This document shows, piece after piece, positions 19,601 through 26,358 of a DNA stretch of 64,000 nucleotides. The stretch is taken from the NCBI GenBank assembly GCA_035652335.1, contig DASRDZ010000007.1:1-64000 (forward strand). The letters are read 5' to 3'. A program made the translations under genes and the position numbers. Source of the stretch: DASRDZ01 sp035652335. GTDB taxonomy: Bacteria; Chloroflexota; Dormibacteria; Aeolococcales; Aeolococcaceae. Each line of letters begins with the position of its first letter. Positions within the stretch are counted from its first letter, which is position 1. The notes under the pieces are model-generated. The model was not told the origin of the DNA. It worked only from the letters and a program-made list of their open reading frames with translations, and made no database searches.

Positions 19601-20396
19601 GGGACGGCCCACTCGCCGACTCACTCGCCATCGCAGCGGCGATCCCGAGCCCCGCGCCGTTCAGCAGGTGGCTGAACCCGACCGAGCCGTCGGGCTGCAG
19701 CGACGCAGCGCCGAGCTGATGGGCCAGGTCCGTCACGGTGAGCGTCAGCGTCGACGGCGCGGCGGGACTGATGCGCGCCACGGCGAGGTGGACGCCGGTG
19801 CGGGTCACGTGGCTGGTGACCTGCGCCAGCGGACCACCCGAGTACGTCACGCCGTCCGTCGTCGGCGTCGCCGTGGCCGCCGCGATGCCGTTGAGCCCGA
19901 CGGCGATCGCCCCCGAGGGACCGGAGAGCGTCACCGCGGTGGCGGGGGTGCTGCCGAGATGGATGGGAACGACGTGTGCCGACGCCACCGCGACGTCGCC
20001 ACCACCACCGCCGCCGACCCAGGGGTCGACGGCCCGCCAGCGATTCTCATCGCCGCCGGGACGGTACATCGGCGACGCGAAGAGCTGCGCCTGGTCCGAG
20101 GCGGGTCCTCTGACGATGTGCGACAGCGCGGTCCACGCCTGCTCGTCGGCGGGCAGCTGCGGGTTCGGCGCCGCTCCGCGGGCATCCGCCGGCGCGGCGA
20201 GCGGCTTCTGGTAGCTGGTCGGCAGGTCGACGATGGGCGGCTGCTGCCACGCCGGCGACGGCGTCGCCGCGAGCGACGACACCGGCATCGCCGACACGAC
20301 CACCGAGCTGAGCGACAGCGCGCCCGCGAACAGTGCGCGCCGGCGGCGCCGCACCGGACGGACGGAGAGGGTGAGACGGCGAACGATGTCGATCAC
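10611..20396 (-). CDS. Giant exported RHS/YD-repeat protein with C-terminal toxin-like tip
   Basis: About 3261 residues from a GTG (20396-20394) that overlaps the preceding TGA as GTGA. Domains in order: basic n-region and signal (RRRRRALFAGALSLSSVVVSA, about 17-45); a DNRLRE-like beta domain (about 320-485); three fibronectin type III-like units (about 500-815) with Ser/Pro linkers; an RHS entry domain (GDGNAVVSQDD, about 990); YD repeats (about 1215-2915); the RHS core end RYSFANGDPVNLSDPTGHNP near 2915; and a variable tip of about 340 residues. The tip is Pro-rich, then has several Cys, and ends in a compact domain with LQNYVNDLYKG, IGTGSTADALRNELATG and FHSMKAEQYINGLSNWL, a pattern I associate with C-termini of many actinobacterial RHS proteins. 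Probable contact-dependent antibacterial toxin cage; the toxin activity is not recognised. The frame stays open far upstream opposite ftsH, which is not coding. Confidence 0.9.
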   Translation of the reverse strand: MIDIVRRLTLSVRPVRRRRRALFAGALSLSSVVVSAMPVSSLAATPSPAWQQPPIVDLPTSYQKPLAAPADARGAAPNPQLPADEQAWTALSHIVRGPASDQAQLFASPMYRPGGDENRWRAVDPWVGGGGGGDVAVASAHVVPIHLGSTPATAVTLSGPSGAIAVGLNGIAAATATPTTDGVTYSGGPLAQVTSHVTRTGVHLAVARISPAAPSTLTLTVTDLAHQLGAASLQPDGSVGFSHLLNGAGLGIAAAMASESASGPSRNPAAVTMATASTNAGVQITITAPAAAGASVTAPSVVGIDLAFTPRQHGASGTVILAGDSCATCALSGADALTAAAEPDATDGARIERGILAFDTSSLPGGAVIDSATLTAHVTACVAAACSQGAQIDVHALTGPVGLQTTAPGIAALTGGPAVATQTVGAAARTVTWNVASLVQRWVNGTAPNFGVSLQAAAEHDLGGGFSFAGPQSADGTTVPELDVTYHTALVPDGVAPPPPPSAVSVTAGTSSALVTWTPPAMAPGDPVVSSLVTLTDTTANTSQTVLTHDAQAWFFGLHSGDALSASAWSQTAGDRSPTPGTASGTVATATPPDLVPAAPSSLVASGGSAGVDVRWNAPSSVAGGVARYDVTGYASNGSTVAQAVVCGTCTSVLLLPNGSQVASVGVTASTNFGTASAEASATVTQPSATPSASPSASVGPAAAVVSDQGGVAISALPETSGPTVPGAPGSVTGTPGNTNASISWTAASNGGATITGYTAQAYTTSGTAVGSPVTVCGNCLSATVTGLTNGSSYYATVYATNSVGNGPTAQSPNFTLNAPPSVQKWSRTLASDNSIPYSRGVEIGFGLKVFNPQTTTMSVTSANDALDSGYVPELNITLNSTDYVNGPFCNATSTPTCTLPGDGTMTMGSFTLAGGASIVLRYYTVVIGSERGCAYDRTTFTGTNAYGTGTDSSQAPILCDAGLGNRSWFTSSSWATGPGGSLALNVGDGNAVVSQDDSTAVPLHGDLTLGLHRAYNSIALSSASGAGMLGSAWWLTFDDGGVVAKDLTAAGLFLPADESVGRPLPVTVVSADGGRTVFPLVKLASPIDVTALQTANSTGPLAVTIPRALALDSGYNKLCVDQTSAPPMGVHASLWRYVEANSTTLSCSPSTWTSSAILGYGVERVDRVRYEFAGDGHKLDTEDANGNEIRVHYVNDPPSAGKAMGNLSSVVEPATGRSLTFTYTTGSPNNELDVTDVAHRVTRYFTNATSGLLVSVTNPDGTQLVYTYGGCTASSSTQLCSLSSPMGSTTTTQLTYTQTSSNGTTYLGPAQVASVVDRRGTTTTFSYNTSTGAATLAAPGQNRVYSSFDPFDDAGELDVVDPGSGLTVTQTFFFWDNTYGGSCRKPDNLPDHNLCSMVVQNLAGGSDATYTRFRYGSEGQLLRVLNCAAMTDFSGRGGGHDCTGEYLYTTYGTHAIYVDASGSTATYDDVPSGGGQLTDPNGPGSGGVRRTATTLYALVDHTQSLPPRGNVSGLTTAQWQAYLTTTSLDNSVSFAPNQRGSMTVCMVPSTPTGNTGDVCQIQGPAYDGTNAALTQYRYLSTGELSAKASPLAIERNANTPAMTTYTYYADTATDLSGTTKAGGWLEAVTDPSDGTGTGGFTAFAYDAAGNVTRTWDRDATAGTQLSSYPGTISSPPNTKYTETLHASGANAYSSPGRFVVSKRDQLGDLTTYTLDADGNQTAIRPPLGNQVGNATYDVTQAFDGDDEVVCSIEPVEANGTTCNASGSRIAGATQTVYDVRGNATQVTDPVGNITVATFDAANRKTKTTWIRGWSYSNTQSPYYAASLPAPPPANCPVLGSADGPFAAGTIECHATTTYDGTGAAVATTDGDGGQTQSTYDPQGHLLSKLVERVASPLMWERTDTVYDEDGNATRTCPPNSFANGTTSCATSTSAYDTAHTYDVNDRLATTVTCRTSCTSPNVFTSSFTYDADGNQITATDPRGTTTTTAYNLLDRKTSSSYTRSGTAITTTWTYSDAGDTVDVVDPSGKITATSYDAAHRKVDVVDGSDNMSAASAGALAGNGGQNVRSRTFYDADSNAVEVLQPQAFTSVSSPDTRFQTRSDYDADGRVIASWTPYSDSNDPSKTDPSSTGQCPTGAANYASTVGVCVTKYRYDGDGHVTSTLLPTAAGNWSSPRHVDDAYTADGDKASETSPNPTGSGTAATYTFYDAGGRTVKTLDALGTPDVTTYSPDSLVTQHSAEPAQTNQNGTWVTSVWHCETLGYDANGNKTTDTKYLDNNPVPSAGCSNTPLTETWAYSTDNFQMSDTDAGGNVTSWTRDQVGNATQVMSPSANAGDANNSSRTPTVNTYTVDNLLASTTVPVSPDGSQLRQTTYAYTPFGSKSSQTVNMVNGSGGVIATGGTQSYAYYADERVSTTTGRNGETITDQYDGAGQPTSVAYAGAGVTANTVTASYYLNESPISVVEGIPSVSGAGYTYSYDGAGALAYRKTTGYGTHTITYTRNDGSAVTGATDGNLGSWSWTYDADGRPTLQTNPNNTHTGYGWNSDGTIQKLTPYDTNYSGNQYDWTYDSLYRLTSTFFSGVDPSNTGYNVNEAFTYDNAGRVTQFTHRISSGSLGNDSLTFNGTYDHNGNRLSWGSTVTTADTQQTASYNADGSIQTQTTGISQSHPGGTETATSTYSPSGDTLYDGCRNMAYDGLDQMTSSTPAPGNQCGANTAEGVTFYYDGLHRQIGEAQQPYNGGGPSGSVGLFTGIYHDALTNNLAMEQQQWEPVTANREDYYALAPDGTALADMFGSLAGGFQKSEYFVYDQHRNPVRITTGSGMVVAVPMADPFGAPINDQLTGTTPEQRSSAAGDIGYKGFQQDRTTRGQHLGLRDYQPKWGLFTQADATVDDASGNLDLSIASGATSGLRNRYSFANGDPVNLSDPTGHNPCSTEGYDDSGDQGCTFEENTALAAGSAPGATPGSSTPYQSSTQAPAHPHYGVKPPHANTPPPPPKTNKLIASNLDPGLAPDTDAPVNEAAVTTEGGGLRLVCNQGTGLVFDQKRCEWLDMRPGSPEMAWGNFCLDSNPVCESVADVEYETLTAPGGRSFTLCTENCQALAPQLEVLQNGGLGDLLEGLLEDAGGDAEEGGPAAGLPIGSPISSEAGTASELVQAAATDSAGTAGFARPSVADAKLQNYVNDLYKGEGSPNQIGTGSTADALRNELATGQPTEGVFHSMKAEQYINGLSNWLRRNPDASPEDIWAAQGMLQDLIAASSGQ
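11650..16750 (-). repeat. YD-repeat array within the RHS gene
   Basis: Degenerate repeats of about 20 codons, each with a YDxxGN(x)T-type core. Clear examples in order of translation are TYDPQGHLLS, VYDEDGNATR, TYDADGNQIT, SYDAAHRKVD, RYDGDGHVTS, GYDANGNKTT, TYDADGRPTL and TYDNAGRVTQ. In RHS proteins such repeats build the hollow beta-shell that encloses the C-terminal toxin. Limits are approximate. Confidence 0.8.
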
Positions 20397-21352
20397 TGGT
20401 AGCTCCCCCCGTCGCCGAGCGTGACGACCTGTCCCATTCCTCGCGCGAAGTACATGCCGTGGCCGAGCAGGGTCATCGCCGCGCCGACGACGTCGTTGCC
20501 GGGAATCCTCCCGGCCCACGACCCGAGGTATTCGGTCGCCGTGCCGTAGGCGAAGACGCCGCCGTCCCCGCCGATGAGGAAGTACCCCTGTCCCGTGCCG
20601 GGCGGCGTGATCACCGCAGTGATCGGCGCCGCGAGCTGGATGCCGCCGGCGCTGCCGCACCCGCATGCGTCGCCGAACGGCCACACGCCACCGTTCGCCT
20701 CGACGATCCAGTAGCCGTTGCCGTCGGGCGTCGCCGCCATGCCGACGATGTCGGTGAGCTGCGGAGAATGGCCGCCCAGGCCGCCGTAGCTGTGGTTGAC
20801 CGCGTCGCCGAACGGCCAGATGCCTCCGTCCTGCTCGAGGAGCCAGTACCCCGCACCCGAGGCCGTCGGCGCGATGCCGACGATGTCGTTCGCGCCGAGG
20901 TCGTACGTCCCGCCGTAGCACCCGGCGTCGCCGTACGCCCAGACCATCCCGCGGCGCTCGACCAGCCAGTACCCCTTTCCCGACGGCGTCATGGCCATGC
21001 TGGTCGTGATGGTCTGGATGGAGCCGGCGGCGGACCCGTAGCCGACGCCGTCGCCGTAGGGGAAGACCCCGCCGTCGTCGCGCATCAACAGATAGCCGTC
21101 GCCGTCGGGAGTGGCGACGATGGCCATCGTGTTGCGGGTGACCGTGGCCCCGCCCGAGCCCTGGTTGCAGGCGGAGCCGGTCAGCGTCCCGCGGATGTGG
21201 AGCACGCGCTCGATCGCGTGTCGCGTGCTCGGGATGAGCAGCAGGACCAGCAGCACGGCGAGCGCCGATGCGCCGAGGCGCCGCCGTCTCGTGGTCAGCC
21301 GCAACCGCTCCAGGGCGTGTGTGTATGCCGGCGCCGCACCGATGTCCGCCAC
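20393..21352 (-). CDS. Membrane-anchored repeat beta-propeller protein, coupled to the RHS gene
   Basis: 319 residues. The GTG at 21352 is chosen because GGAGGGGAGGAAGG directly precedes it; an ATG at 21457 is also in frame. Basic region TTRRRRLG, one membrane helix (ASALAVLLVLLLIPS, about residues 27-42), then about six repeats of about 43 residues of the type ATPDGxGYWLxxxDGGVxxFGDA, the form abundant in high-GC Gram-positive and Dormibacterota surface proteins. Predicted: an extracytoplasmic propeller tethered by its N-terminal helix. The stop overlaps the RHS GTG start, so the two are co-translated; the propeller may anchor or help export the RHS protein (inference). Confidence 0.82.
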   Translation of the reverse strand: MADIGAAPAYTHALERLRLTTRRRRLGASALAVLLVLLLIPSTRHAIERVLHIRGTLTGSACNQGSGGATVTRNTMAIVATPDGDGYLLMRDDGGVFPYGDGVGYGSAAGSIQTITTSMAMTPSGKGYWLVERRGMVWAYGDAGCYGGTYDLGANDIVGIAPTASGAGYWLLEQDGGIWPFGDAVNHSYGGLGGHSPQLTDIVGMAATPDGNGYWIVEANGGVWPFGDACGCGSAGGIQLAAPITAVITPPGTGQGYFLIGGDGGVFAYGTATEYLGSWAGRIPGNDVVGAAMTLLGHGMYFARGMGQVVTLGDGGSYQ

Positions 21353-21494
21353 TCCCTTCCTCCTCCCCTCCTGGGTTCGCTTTGAAGCTTTCGCCGTGAC
21401 TGGAGCGGCGACTGTAGCAGCGCGTGTCAAGAAAAGCAAAGCCAACAAACGCGCCACAAGCCTGAACGCACCGGCCTGGGGCTATCGTTGCCGC

Positions 21495-23465
21495 ATGCCC
21501 GCCACCAGCCCGCCGCCCAATCCCTTCAACCGCCAGACGCCCGGCGGCGCGCCGCCCCGGCAGACGCCCCGCCCCGGCCCGTCCTTCACCCGCAGATGGA
21601 TCTGGGCGATCCTCGCCCTGCTGCTGGTCAACGTCCTCATCGCCAACCTGGTGCCCACGGGCAGCAGCAACCGCATCACCATCCCCTACACGCAGTTCAA
21701 GGACGAGGTGCAGGCGGACAACGTCACCAGCATCACCGCCACCGCCGACCAGATCGACGGCAGCACCAAGAAGGCGATCTCCACGTCGGGCAGCTCGACG
21801 ACGTCGACCGACTTCCACACCGTGGTGCCGAGCTTCACCAGCAGCACCGGTGCCGGCGGCCTGGCCGGCGACAACCTCGAGCAGCTCCTCGAGGCGCACC
21901 ACGTCCAGGTCACCGCGCAGGTGCCGTCGCAGAGCGTCCTGCTGACACTGCTGCTCAGCTTCGGCCCCACCATCCTGCTGATCGGCGGCTTCATCCTGCT
22001 CAGCCGAGCCGCGGCTCGCGCCACCGGAGGCGCCGGCATCATGGGCTTCGGGCGGAGCACGGCGCGCCTCTACGACGCCGAGCGTCCGTCGACGACCTTC
22101 GCGGACGTGGCCGGCATCGACGACGCCAAGGAGGAGCTGGTGGAGGTCGTCGACTTCCTCCGCGAGCCGCAGAAGTACCAGCGGCTGGGCGGCACCGTGC
22201 CCAAGGGCGTGCTGCTCGTCGGCCTGCCGGGCACCGGCAAGACGCTGCTCGCCCGCGCCGTGGCCGGCGAGGCGCGCGTGCCCTTCTTCTCCATCTCCGC
22301 CAGCGAGTTCGTCGAGGCCATCGTCGGCGTCGGCGCGGCGCGCGTGCGCGACCTCTTCGTGAAGGCGCGCGCCGCGGCGCCGGCGATCGTGTTCATCGAC
22401 GAGCTCGACGCCGTGGGACGCAGCCGCGCGACGGCGGTGCGCATCGGCGGGCACGACGAGCAGGAGCAGACGCTCAACCAGATCCTCACCGAGATGGACG
22501 GCTTCGACTCCCGCGAGGGTGTCATCGTCATCGCCGCCACCAACCGCGCCGACGTGCTCGACGAGGCGCTGCTGCGACCCGGCCGCTTCGACCGTCGCGT
22601 GTACGTGTCGCCGCCCGACCGCGTGGGTCGCGCCGCCATCCTGCGCATCCACGCGCGCGGCGTGCCGCTGGCGCCCGACGCCGACCTCGATGGCATCGCC
22701 CAGCTGACTCCAGGACTGGTCGGTGCAGACCTGCGCAACCTGGTCAACGAAGCCGCGCTGCTGGCGGCTCGGCGCGGCCACGACGCCGTGACCATGGACG
22801 ACTTCGCCGCGGCGCTGGAGAAGATCCAGCTCGGCACCGAGCGCCGCGTCGTCCTCTCCGACGAGGATCGCGAGCGCATCGCGTACCACGAGAGCGGACA
22901 CGCGCTGCTGGGACTGCTGGTGCCCGGCAGCGATCCGGTGCGGCGGGTCAGCATCGTGCCGCGCGGACGGGCACTGGGGGTCACCGTGCAGTCGCCGGTG
23001 GACGACCGGCAGAACTATCCGGAGCCGTACCTCCGTGCGCGCATCACCGCCGCGCTGGGCGGCCGCGCCGCCGAGTCGATCGTCTACGGCGTGGTCACCA
23101 CCGGTGCGGAGAACGACCTCCTGCAGGTGACGCGCCTGGCGCACGAGATGGTGGCGCGCTGGGGCATGAGCGACAAGCTCGGACCCATCAACTTCGGTGA
23201 GGGCGACGGCGACAGTCCCTTCTCCGGCCGCCGCGTCTACAGCGAGCAGACCGCCGAGCTGATCGACGCGGAGACGCGCCGCATCATCGAGGAGTGCCTG
23301 GGGCAGGCGTGCTCGCTGCTGAGCAGCCATCGCGCCGAGCTGGACACCCTGGTCAAGGAGCTGCTCGCCCACGAGACGCTCAACGAGGGCGACATCCTCC
23401 GCGTCACCGGCATCGCGCCGCCGCCGAAGGCCTCGCCGGCCGCGGCGCTGGCGGCCAAGGGCTAG
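21495..23465 (+). CDS. ftsH: ATP-dependent zinc metalloprotease FtsH
   Basis: 656 residues from ATG 21495. Pro-rich cytosolic N-terminus, a first membrane helix (about residues 35-53), an extracytoplasmic domain, a second helix (about 150-175), then the AAA+ module: Walker A GLPGTGKT near 242, Walker B VFIDELDAVG near 298, and the second region of homology NRADVLDEALLRPGRFDRR. The protease domain has the zinc motif HESGH near 465 and a later Asp in TTGAENDLLQ as third ligand. Role: membrane-bound hexameric protease degrading misassembled membrane proteins and short-lived regulators. The upstream 140 bases are shared with the divergent propeller gene. No other division or folate genes follow, so this may be an additional ftsH paralogue. 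Confidence 0.96.
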   Translation: MPATSPPPNPFNRQTPGGAPPRQTPRPGPSFTRRWIWAILALLLVNVLIANLVPTGSSNRITIPYTQFKDEVQADNVTSITATADQIDGSTKKAISTSGSSTTSTDFHTVVPSFTSSTGAGGLAGDNLEQLLEAHHVQVTAQVPSQSVLLTLLLSFGPTILLIGGFILLSRAAARATGGAGIMGFGRSTARLYDAERPSTTFADVAGIDDAKEELVEVVDFLREPQKYQRLGGTVPKGVLLVGLPGTGKTLLARAVAGEARVPFFSISASEFVEAIVGVGAARVRDLFVKARAAAPAIVFIDELDAVGRSRATAVRIGGHDEQEQTLNQILTEMDGFDSREGVIVIAATNRADVLDEALLRPGRFDRRVYVSPPDRVGRAAILRIHARGVPLAPDADLDGIAQLTPGLVGADLRNLVNEAALLAARRGHDAVTMDDFAAALEKIQLGTERRVVLSDEDRERIAYHESGHALLGLLVPGSDPVRRVSIVPRGRALGVTVQSPVDDRQNYPEPYLRARITAALGGRAAESIVYGVVTTGAENDLLQVTRLAHEMVARWGMSDKLGPINFGEGDGDSPFSGRRVYSEQTAELIDAETRRIIEECLGQACSLLSSHRAELDTLVKELLAHETLNEGDILRVTGIAPPPKASPAAALAAKG

Positions 23466-23550
23466 AGGCCCGGCGAACGGGGCGTTATCGCCCGGCTAAG
23501 GTGTGGCGAAGACGCGCAACGGTGGATGTACCGGCGCGTGTCCATCCCGT

Positions 23551-25218
23551 GTGACCCTCCCTCCCCTCCCCTCGCGACGCGTCAGCCGTCGCACCGTTCT
23601 CAAGACCGCCGGCGCGGGCGGCCTCGCCCTGCTGGCGCCGCCGTGGTTCTGGCGCAGCAGCGTGATCGCGGCATCCGGCATCGACCAGGTGCACCTCCAG
23701 TTCGGCGACGATCCCGCGACGTCGATGGTCGTGTCGTGGGTGACGTCCGGTGTGGTCGGCAACCCGCGTGCTCGCTTCGGCCCGGCGTCGTCGGGCGACG
23801 AGGCGGAGGTGCCCGCGGACACGGTCACCTACACCGATTCCGCATCGGGAACCGAGGTGATCGTGCATCACGCCACGCTGCGCAACCTGCAGCCCAACAC
23901 CGCGTATGCGTATACGATCACGCACGACGGCGCGACGCCGGTGCAGGCAGCCTTCACCACGCCGCCGCGCGGCCGATCGCCGTTCCGCTTCACCGCCTTC
24001 GGCGACCAGGGCGGCGGTACCACGGGATTCCTGGGCACGCCGTACGGCACCGCGGTGGTCGCCGCGGTCGAGGCCGCGCAGCCCAGCTTCCACCTCATCT
24101 GCGGCGACCTCTGCTACGCGGACACCGCGCGCACCCAGGTGCAGGACCGCGCCGCCATCTGGAACAGCTGGTTCGACCTCAACCAGCCGTCGGCGCAGAA
24201 CCGCGCCTGGATGCCCGCGCTGGGCAACCACGAGGTGGAGATGGGCAACGGCGCGCTCGGCTACCGCTCCTACCTGGCGCGCTACCGGCTTCCCGACAGC
24301 GGCTCTCGCCAGTTCCCCGGACAGTGGTACGCGTTCACCGTCGGCTCGGTGCGCTTCATCACCACCGACAACAACGACGTCGTCTACTCCACCGACTTCA
24401 ACTTCGAGGTGCGCGGCTACAGCCGCAGCGCGCAGCTCGCCTGGCTGGAACGCGAGCTGGCACTGGCGCGCAGCGATCCGGCCGTCGACTGGATCGTCGT
24501 CTTCGTGCACTTCCCTGTGATGTCGACGGCGGGCGGGTCCGACCTCGGCGTCCGCCAGACGTTCCAGCCGCTCTGGGACCGCTACGGCGTCGACCTGGTG
24601 CTCACCGGGCATTCGCACGACTACGAGCGCATGTACCTCACCCGCGGCGTCGAGGCGGGCAGCGCGACGCTGCAGCCGCACGTCGTCGACACCGGGCTCG
24701 ACGACCTCGACACCACGCGCGGGTCGATGCATGTCGTGGTCGGCGGCGGCGGCGTCAGCATCCCCACGCCGACGTACGGCCGCGACGCCTCGACGCTGCA
24801 GCCCGACGCGGCGGTGACCGACGAGAGCGGCGGCACGACGAGCGAGCCCGCACCCTACTCCGCGGTGCGACTGCCGCAGTACCCCTACGGCTTCGTGGTG
24901 GTCGACGTCGATCCCGGAGCGACGTCGGGGAGCACGACGTCGATGCACGTGACCTACTGCCCCACCCCGCTCGCCGGCTCACCGAGCGCCGCCGACAGCT
25001 TCACCCTGCGCCGCACGCGGGGCGGTGCCGTGGTGCGTGCCGCGGCGGTGCCCGCAGTCTCCTCGAGTGCGGCTCCCGCCACGGTCGGCCTTCCCGATAC
25101 GTCGGCCGCAGCGGGGACCGCGCCGGGTGTGGCGGCGACGGCGGCGCTCGCCGGTGCGGCACTGCTGCGGCGCTCCAGCCGCCGCGGCGGCGGGGAGGAC
25201 GAGCCCATCCGCCGATGA
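23551..25218 (+). CDS. Tat-exported purple-acid-phosphatase-like metallophosphoesterase
   Basis: 555 residues; the GTG at 23551 is chosen because it puts the twin-arginine signal (SRRTVLKTAG) at the N-terminus; a GTG at 23503 is possible. An N-terminal fibronectin-like domain (about 45-140) is followed by the five metal-ligand motifs of purple acid phosphatases: FGDQGG (~150), GDLCYAD (~185), GNHE (~225), VFVHFP (~320) and GHSHDYER (~353). Expected reaction: hydrolysis of phosphate esters outside the cell with a dinuclear metal centre. The C-terminus reads LPDTS, then a hydrophobic stretch and RRSSRRGGG, a sortase-like or membrane-anchor tail, so the enzyme is probably surface attached. Confidence 0.9.
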   Translation: MTLPPLPSRRVSRRTVLKTAGAGGLALLAPPWFWRSSVIAASGIDQVHLQFGDDPATSMVVSWVTSGVVGNPRARFGPASSGDEAEVPADTVTYTDSASGTEVIVHHATLRNLQPNTAYAYTITHDGATPVQAAFTTPPRGRSPFRFTAFGDQGGGTTGFLGTPYGTAVVAAVEAAQPSFHLICGDLCYADTARTQVQDRAAIWNSWFDLNQPSAQNRAWMPALGNHEVEMGNGALGYRSYLARYRLPDSGSRQFPGQWYAFTVGSVRFITTDNNDVVYSTDFNFEVRGYSRSAQLAWLERELALARSDPAVDWIVVFVHFPVMSTAGGSDLGVRQTFQPLWDRYGVDLVLTGHSHDYERMYLTRGVEAGSATLQPHVVDTGLDDLDTTRGSMHVVVGGGGVSIPTPTYGRDASTLQPDAAVTDESGGTTSEPAPYSAVRLPQYPYGFVVVDVDPGATSGSTTSMHVTYCPTPLAGSPSAADSFTLRRTRGGAVVRAAAVPAVSSSAAPATVGLPDTSAAAGTAPGVAATAALAGAALLRRSSRRGGGEDEPIRR

Positions 25219-25233
25219 CTGACAATCGTGGGG

Positions 25234-26205
25234 ATGAGAGCCGCCATCTACGACCGCAACGGGCCGGCGCGCGAGGTGCTGCGCGTTGCCGACGTGCCCA
25301 CGCCGGAGCCGGGGCCTGGCGAGGTCCGTGTGCGCCTGCATCGCTCGGGCGTCAACCCCACCGACTGGAAGTCGCGCGGCGGTGCCACGGCGCGGCCGAT
25401 CGAGGGGTTTCAGATCCCCAATCAGGACGGCGCGGGAATCGTCGACGCGGTCGGTGAGGGCGTCGACCGCACGCGCATCGGCGAACGCGTCTGGGTGTGG
25501 CTGGCGGCGGCGGGACGGCGCTGGGGCACCGCCGCCGAGCACACCGCCGTGCCCGCGGAGCAGGCGGTGCGGCTCCCCGACAGCGCCTCGATGGAACTGG
25601 GCGCCAGCCTCGGCGTCCCCGCCATGACCGCGCATCGCTGCCTCTTCGCCGACGGTCCGCTCGACGGCAGGGTGGTGCTCGTCGCGGGCGGCGCGGGCGC
25701 GGTGGGACACTTCGCCATCGAGCTGGCCAAGTGGGGCGGCGCGCGCGTCGTCGCCACGGTGAGCACCGACGAGAAGGCGACGCTGGCGCACGCCGCGGGC
25801 GCCGACCTCGTCGTCCGCTACACCGACGCGGACGCCGCGGAGCGGATCAGGGCCTTCGCGCCGCGCATGGATCGCATCGTCGAGGTGAACATCCGCGACA
25901 ACCTGCAGCTCGACCTCGGCGTCTCAGGCCCTGGGACGGTGATCTCGGTGTACGCCGCCGACGGTCCAGACCCGGTGCTGCCGGTGCGCGCCTGCATGAG
26001 CGCGAACGTGGTGCTGCGCTTCCTCCTGCTCTACGGCGTGCCACGCCCCGACCTGCTCCAGGCCGCGCGTGACATCACCGCTGCGCTCGACGCTGGAGCG
26101 CTGAGCGAGCTGCCAGGGCGGCACTTCGCCCTCGACGACATCGCCGCCGCTCACGACGCCGTCGAGCAGCGCGCCGTCGGCAAGGTGTTCGTCGACCTCG
26201 ACTGA
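25234..26205 (+). CDS. Zinc-independent NADPH:quinone oxidoreductase-like protein (MDR superfamily)
   Basis: 323 residues from ATG 25234. N-terminal GroES-like fold (GPGEVRVRLHRSGVNPTDWK) and C-terminal Rossmann domain with the glycine motif VAGGAGAVGHFAIELAKWGG near 150, which binds NADP(H). The structural and catalytic zinc cysteines of alcohol dehydrogenases are absent, as in quinone oxidoreductase or zeta-crystallin relatives. Likely reduces quinones or enones in the cytosol. It stands alone between the phosphatase and a convergent transporter gene. Confidence 0.9.
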   Translation: MRAAIYDRNGPAREVLRVADVPTPEPGPGEVRVRLHRSGVNPTDWKSRGGATARPIEGFQIPNQDGAGIVDAVGEGVDRTRIGERVWVWLAAAGRRWGTAAEHTAVPAEQAVRLPDSASMELGASLGVPAMTAHRCLFADGPLDGRVVLVAGGAGAVGHFAIELAKWGGARVVATVSTDEKATLAHAAGADLVVRYTDADAAERIRAFAPRMDRIVEVNIRDNLQLDLGVSGPGTVISVYAADGPDPVLPVRACMSANVVLRFLLLYGVPRPDLLQAARDITAALDAGALSELPGRHFALDDIAAAHDAVEQRAVGKVFVDLD

Positions 26206-26225
26206 TCGACCGAACACACGGTCGA
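26206..26225. terminator. Hairpin between convergent genes
   Basis: TCGACCG (26206-26212) pairs perfectly with CGGTCGA (26219-26225) over a 6-base loop, directly after the oxidoreductase stop. No T-run follows. The rest of the 150-base gap to the convergent transporter shows nothing else. Confidence 0.4.
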
Positions 26226-26358
26226 CCGCGTCACCGCCCACACTGTGCCGCGCAGGCGGCATCGCGCATCCCTCAGCGGAGAATGGCGAACACCATGGCA
26301 CTCGACGACGACGGCTACGCTTCGTGCCCCGCCGGCGTCATGATCGCGCGGTCTCGCC

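Noticed and set aside
21386..21440. TTGACA on the minus strand near 21426 as promoter of the propeller gene
   Set aside because: No acceptable -10 box at 16-19 bases; the closest, TACAGT, is only 8 bases away.
20397..23372. Upstream extension of the RHS frame to more than 4200 codons
   Set aside because: It runs antisense to ftsH and across the propeller gene with shadow-type composition (His/Arg/Gln-rich); the GTGA overlap at 20396 with a signal sequence behind it fits a true start.
23481..23495. GGGCG/CGCCC stem after ftsH as terminator
   Set aside because: Only 5 bp, no T-run, and common in this composition.
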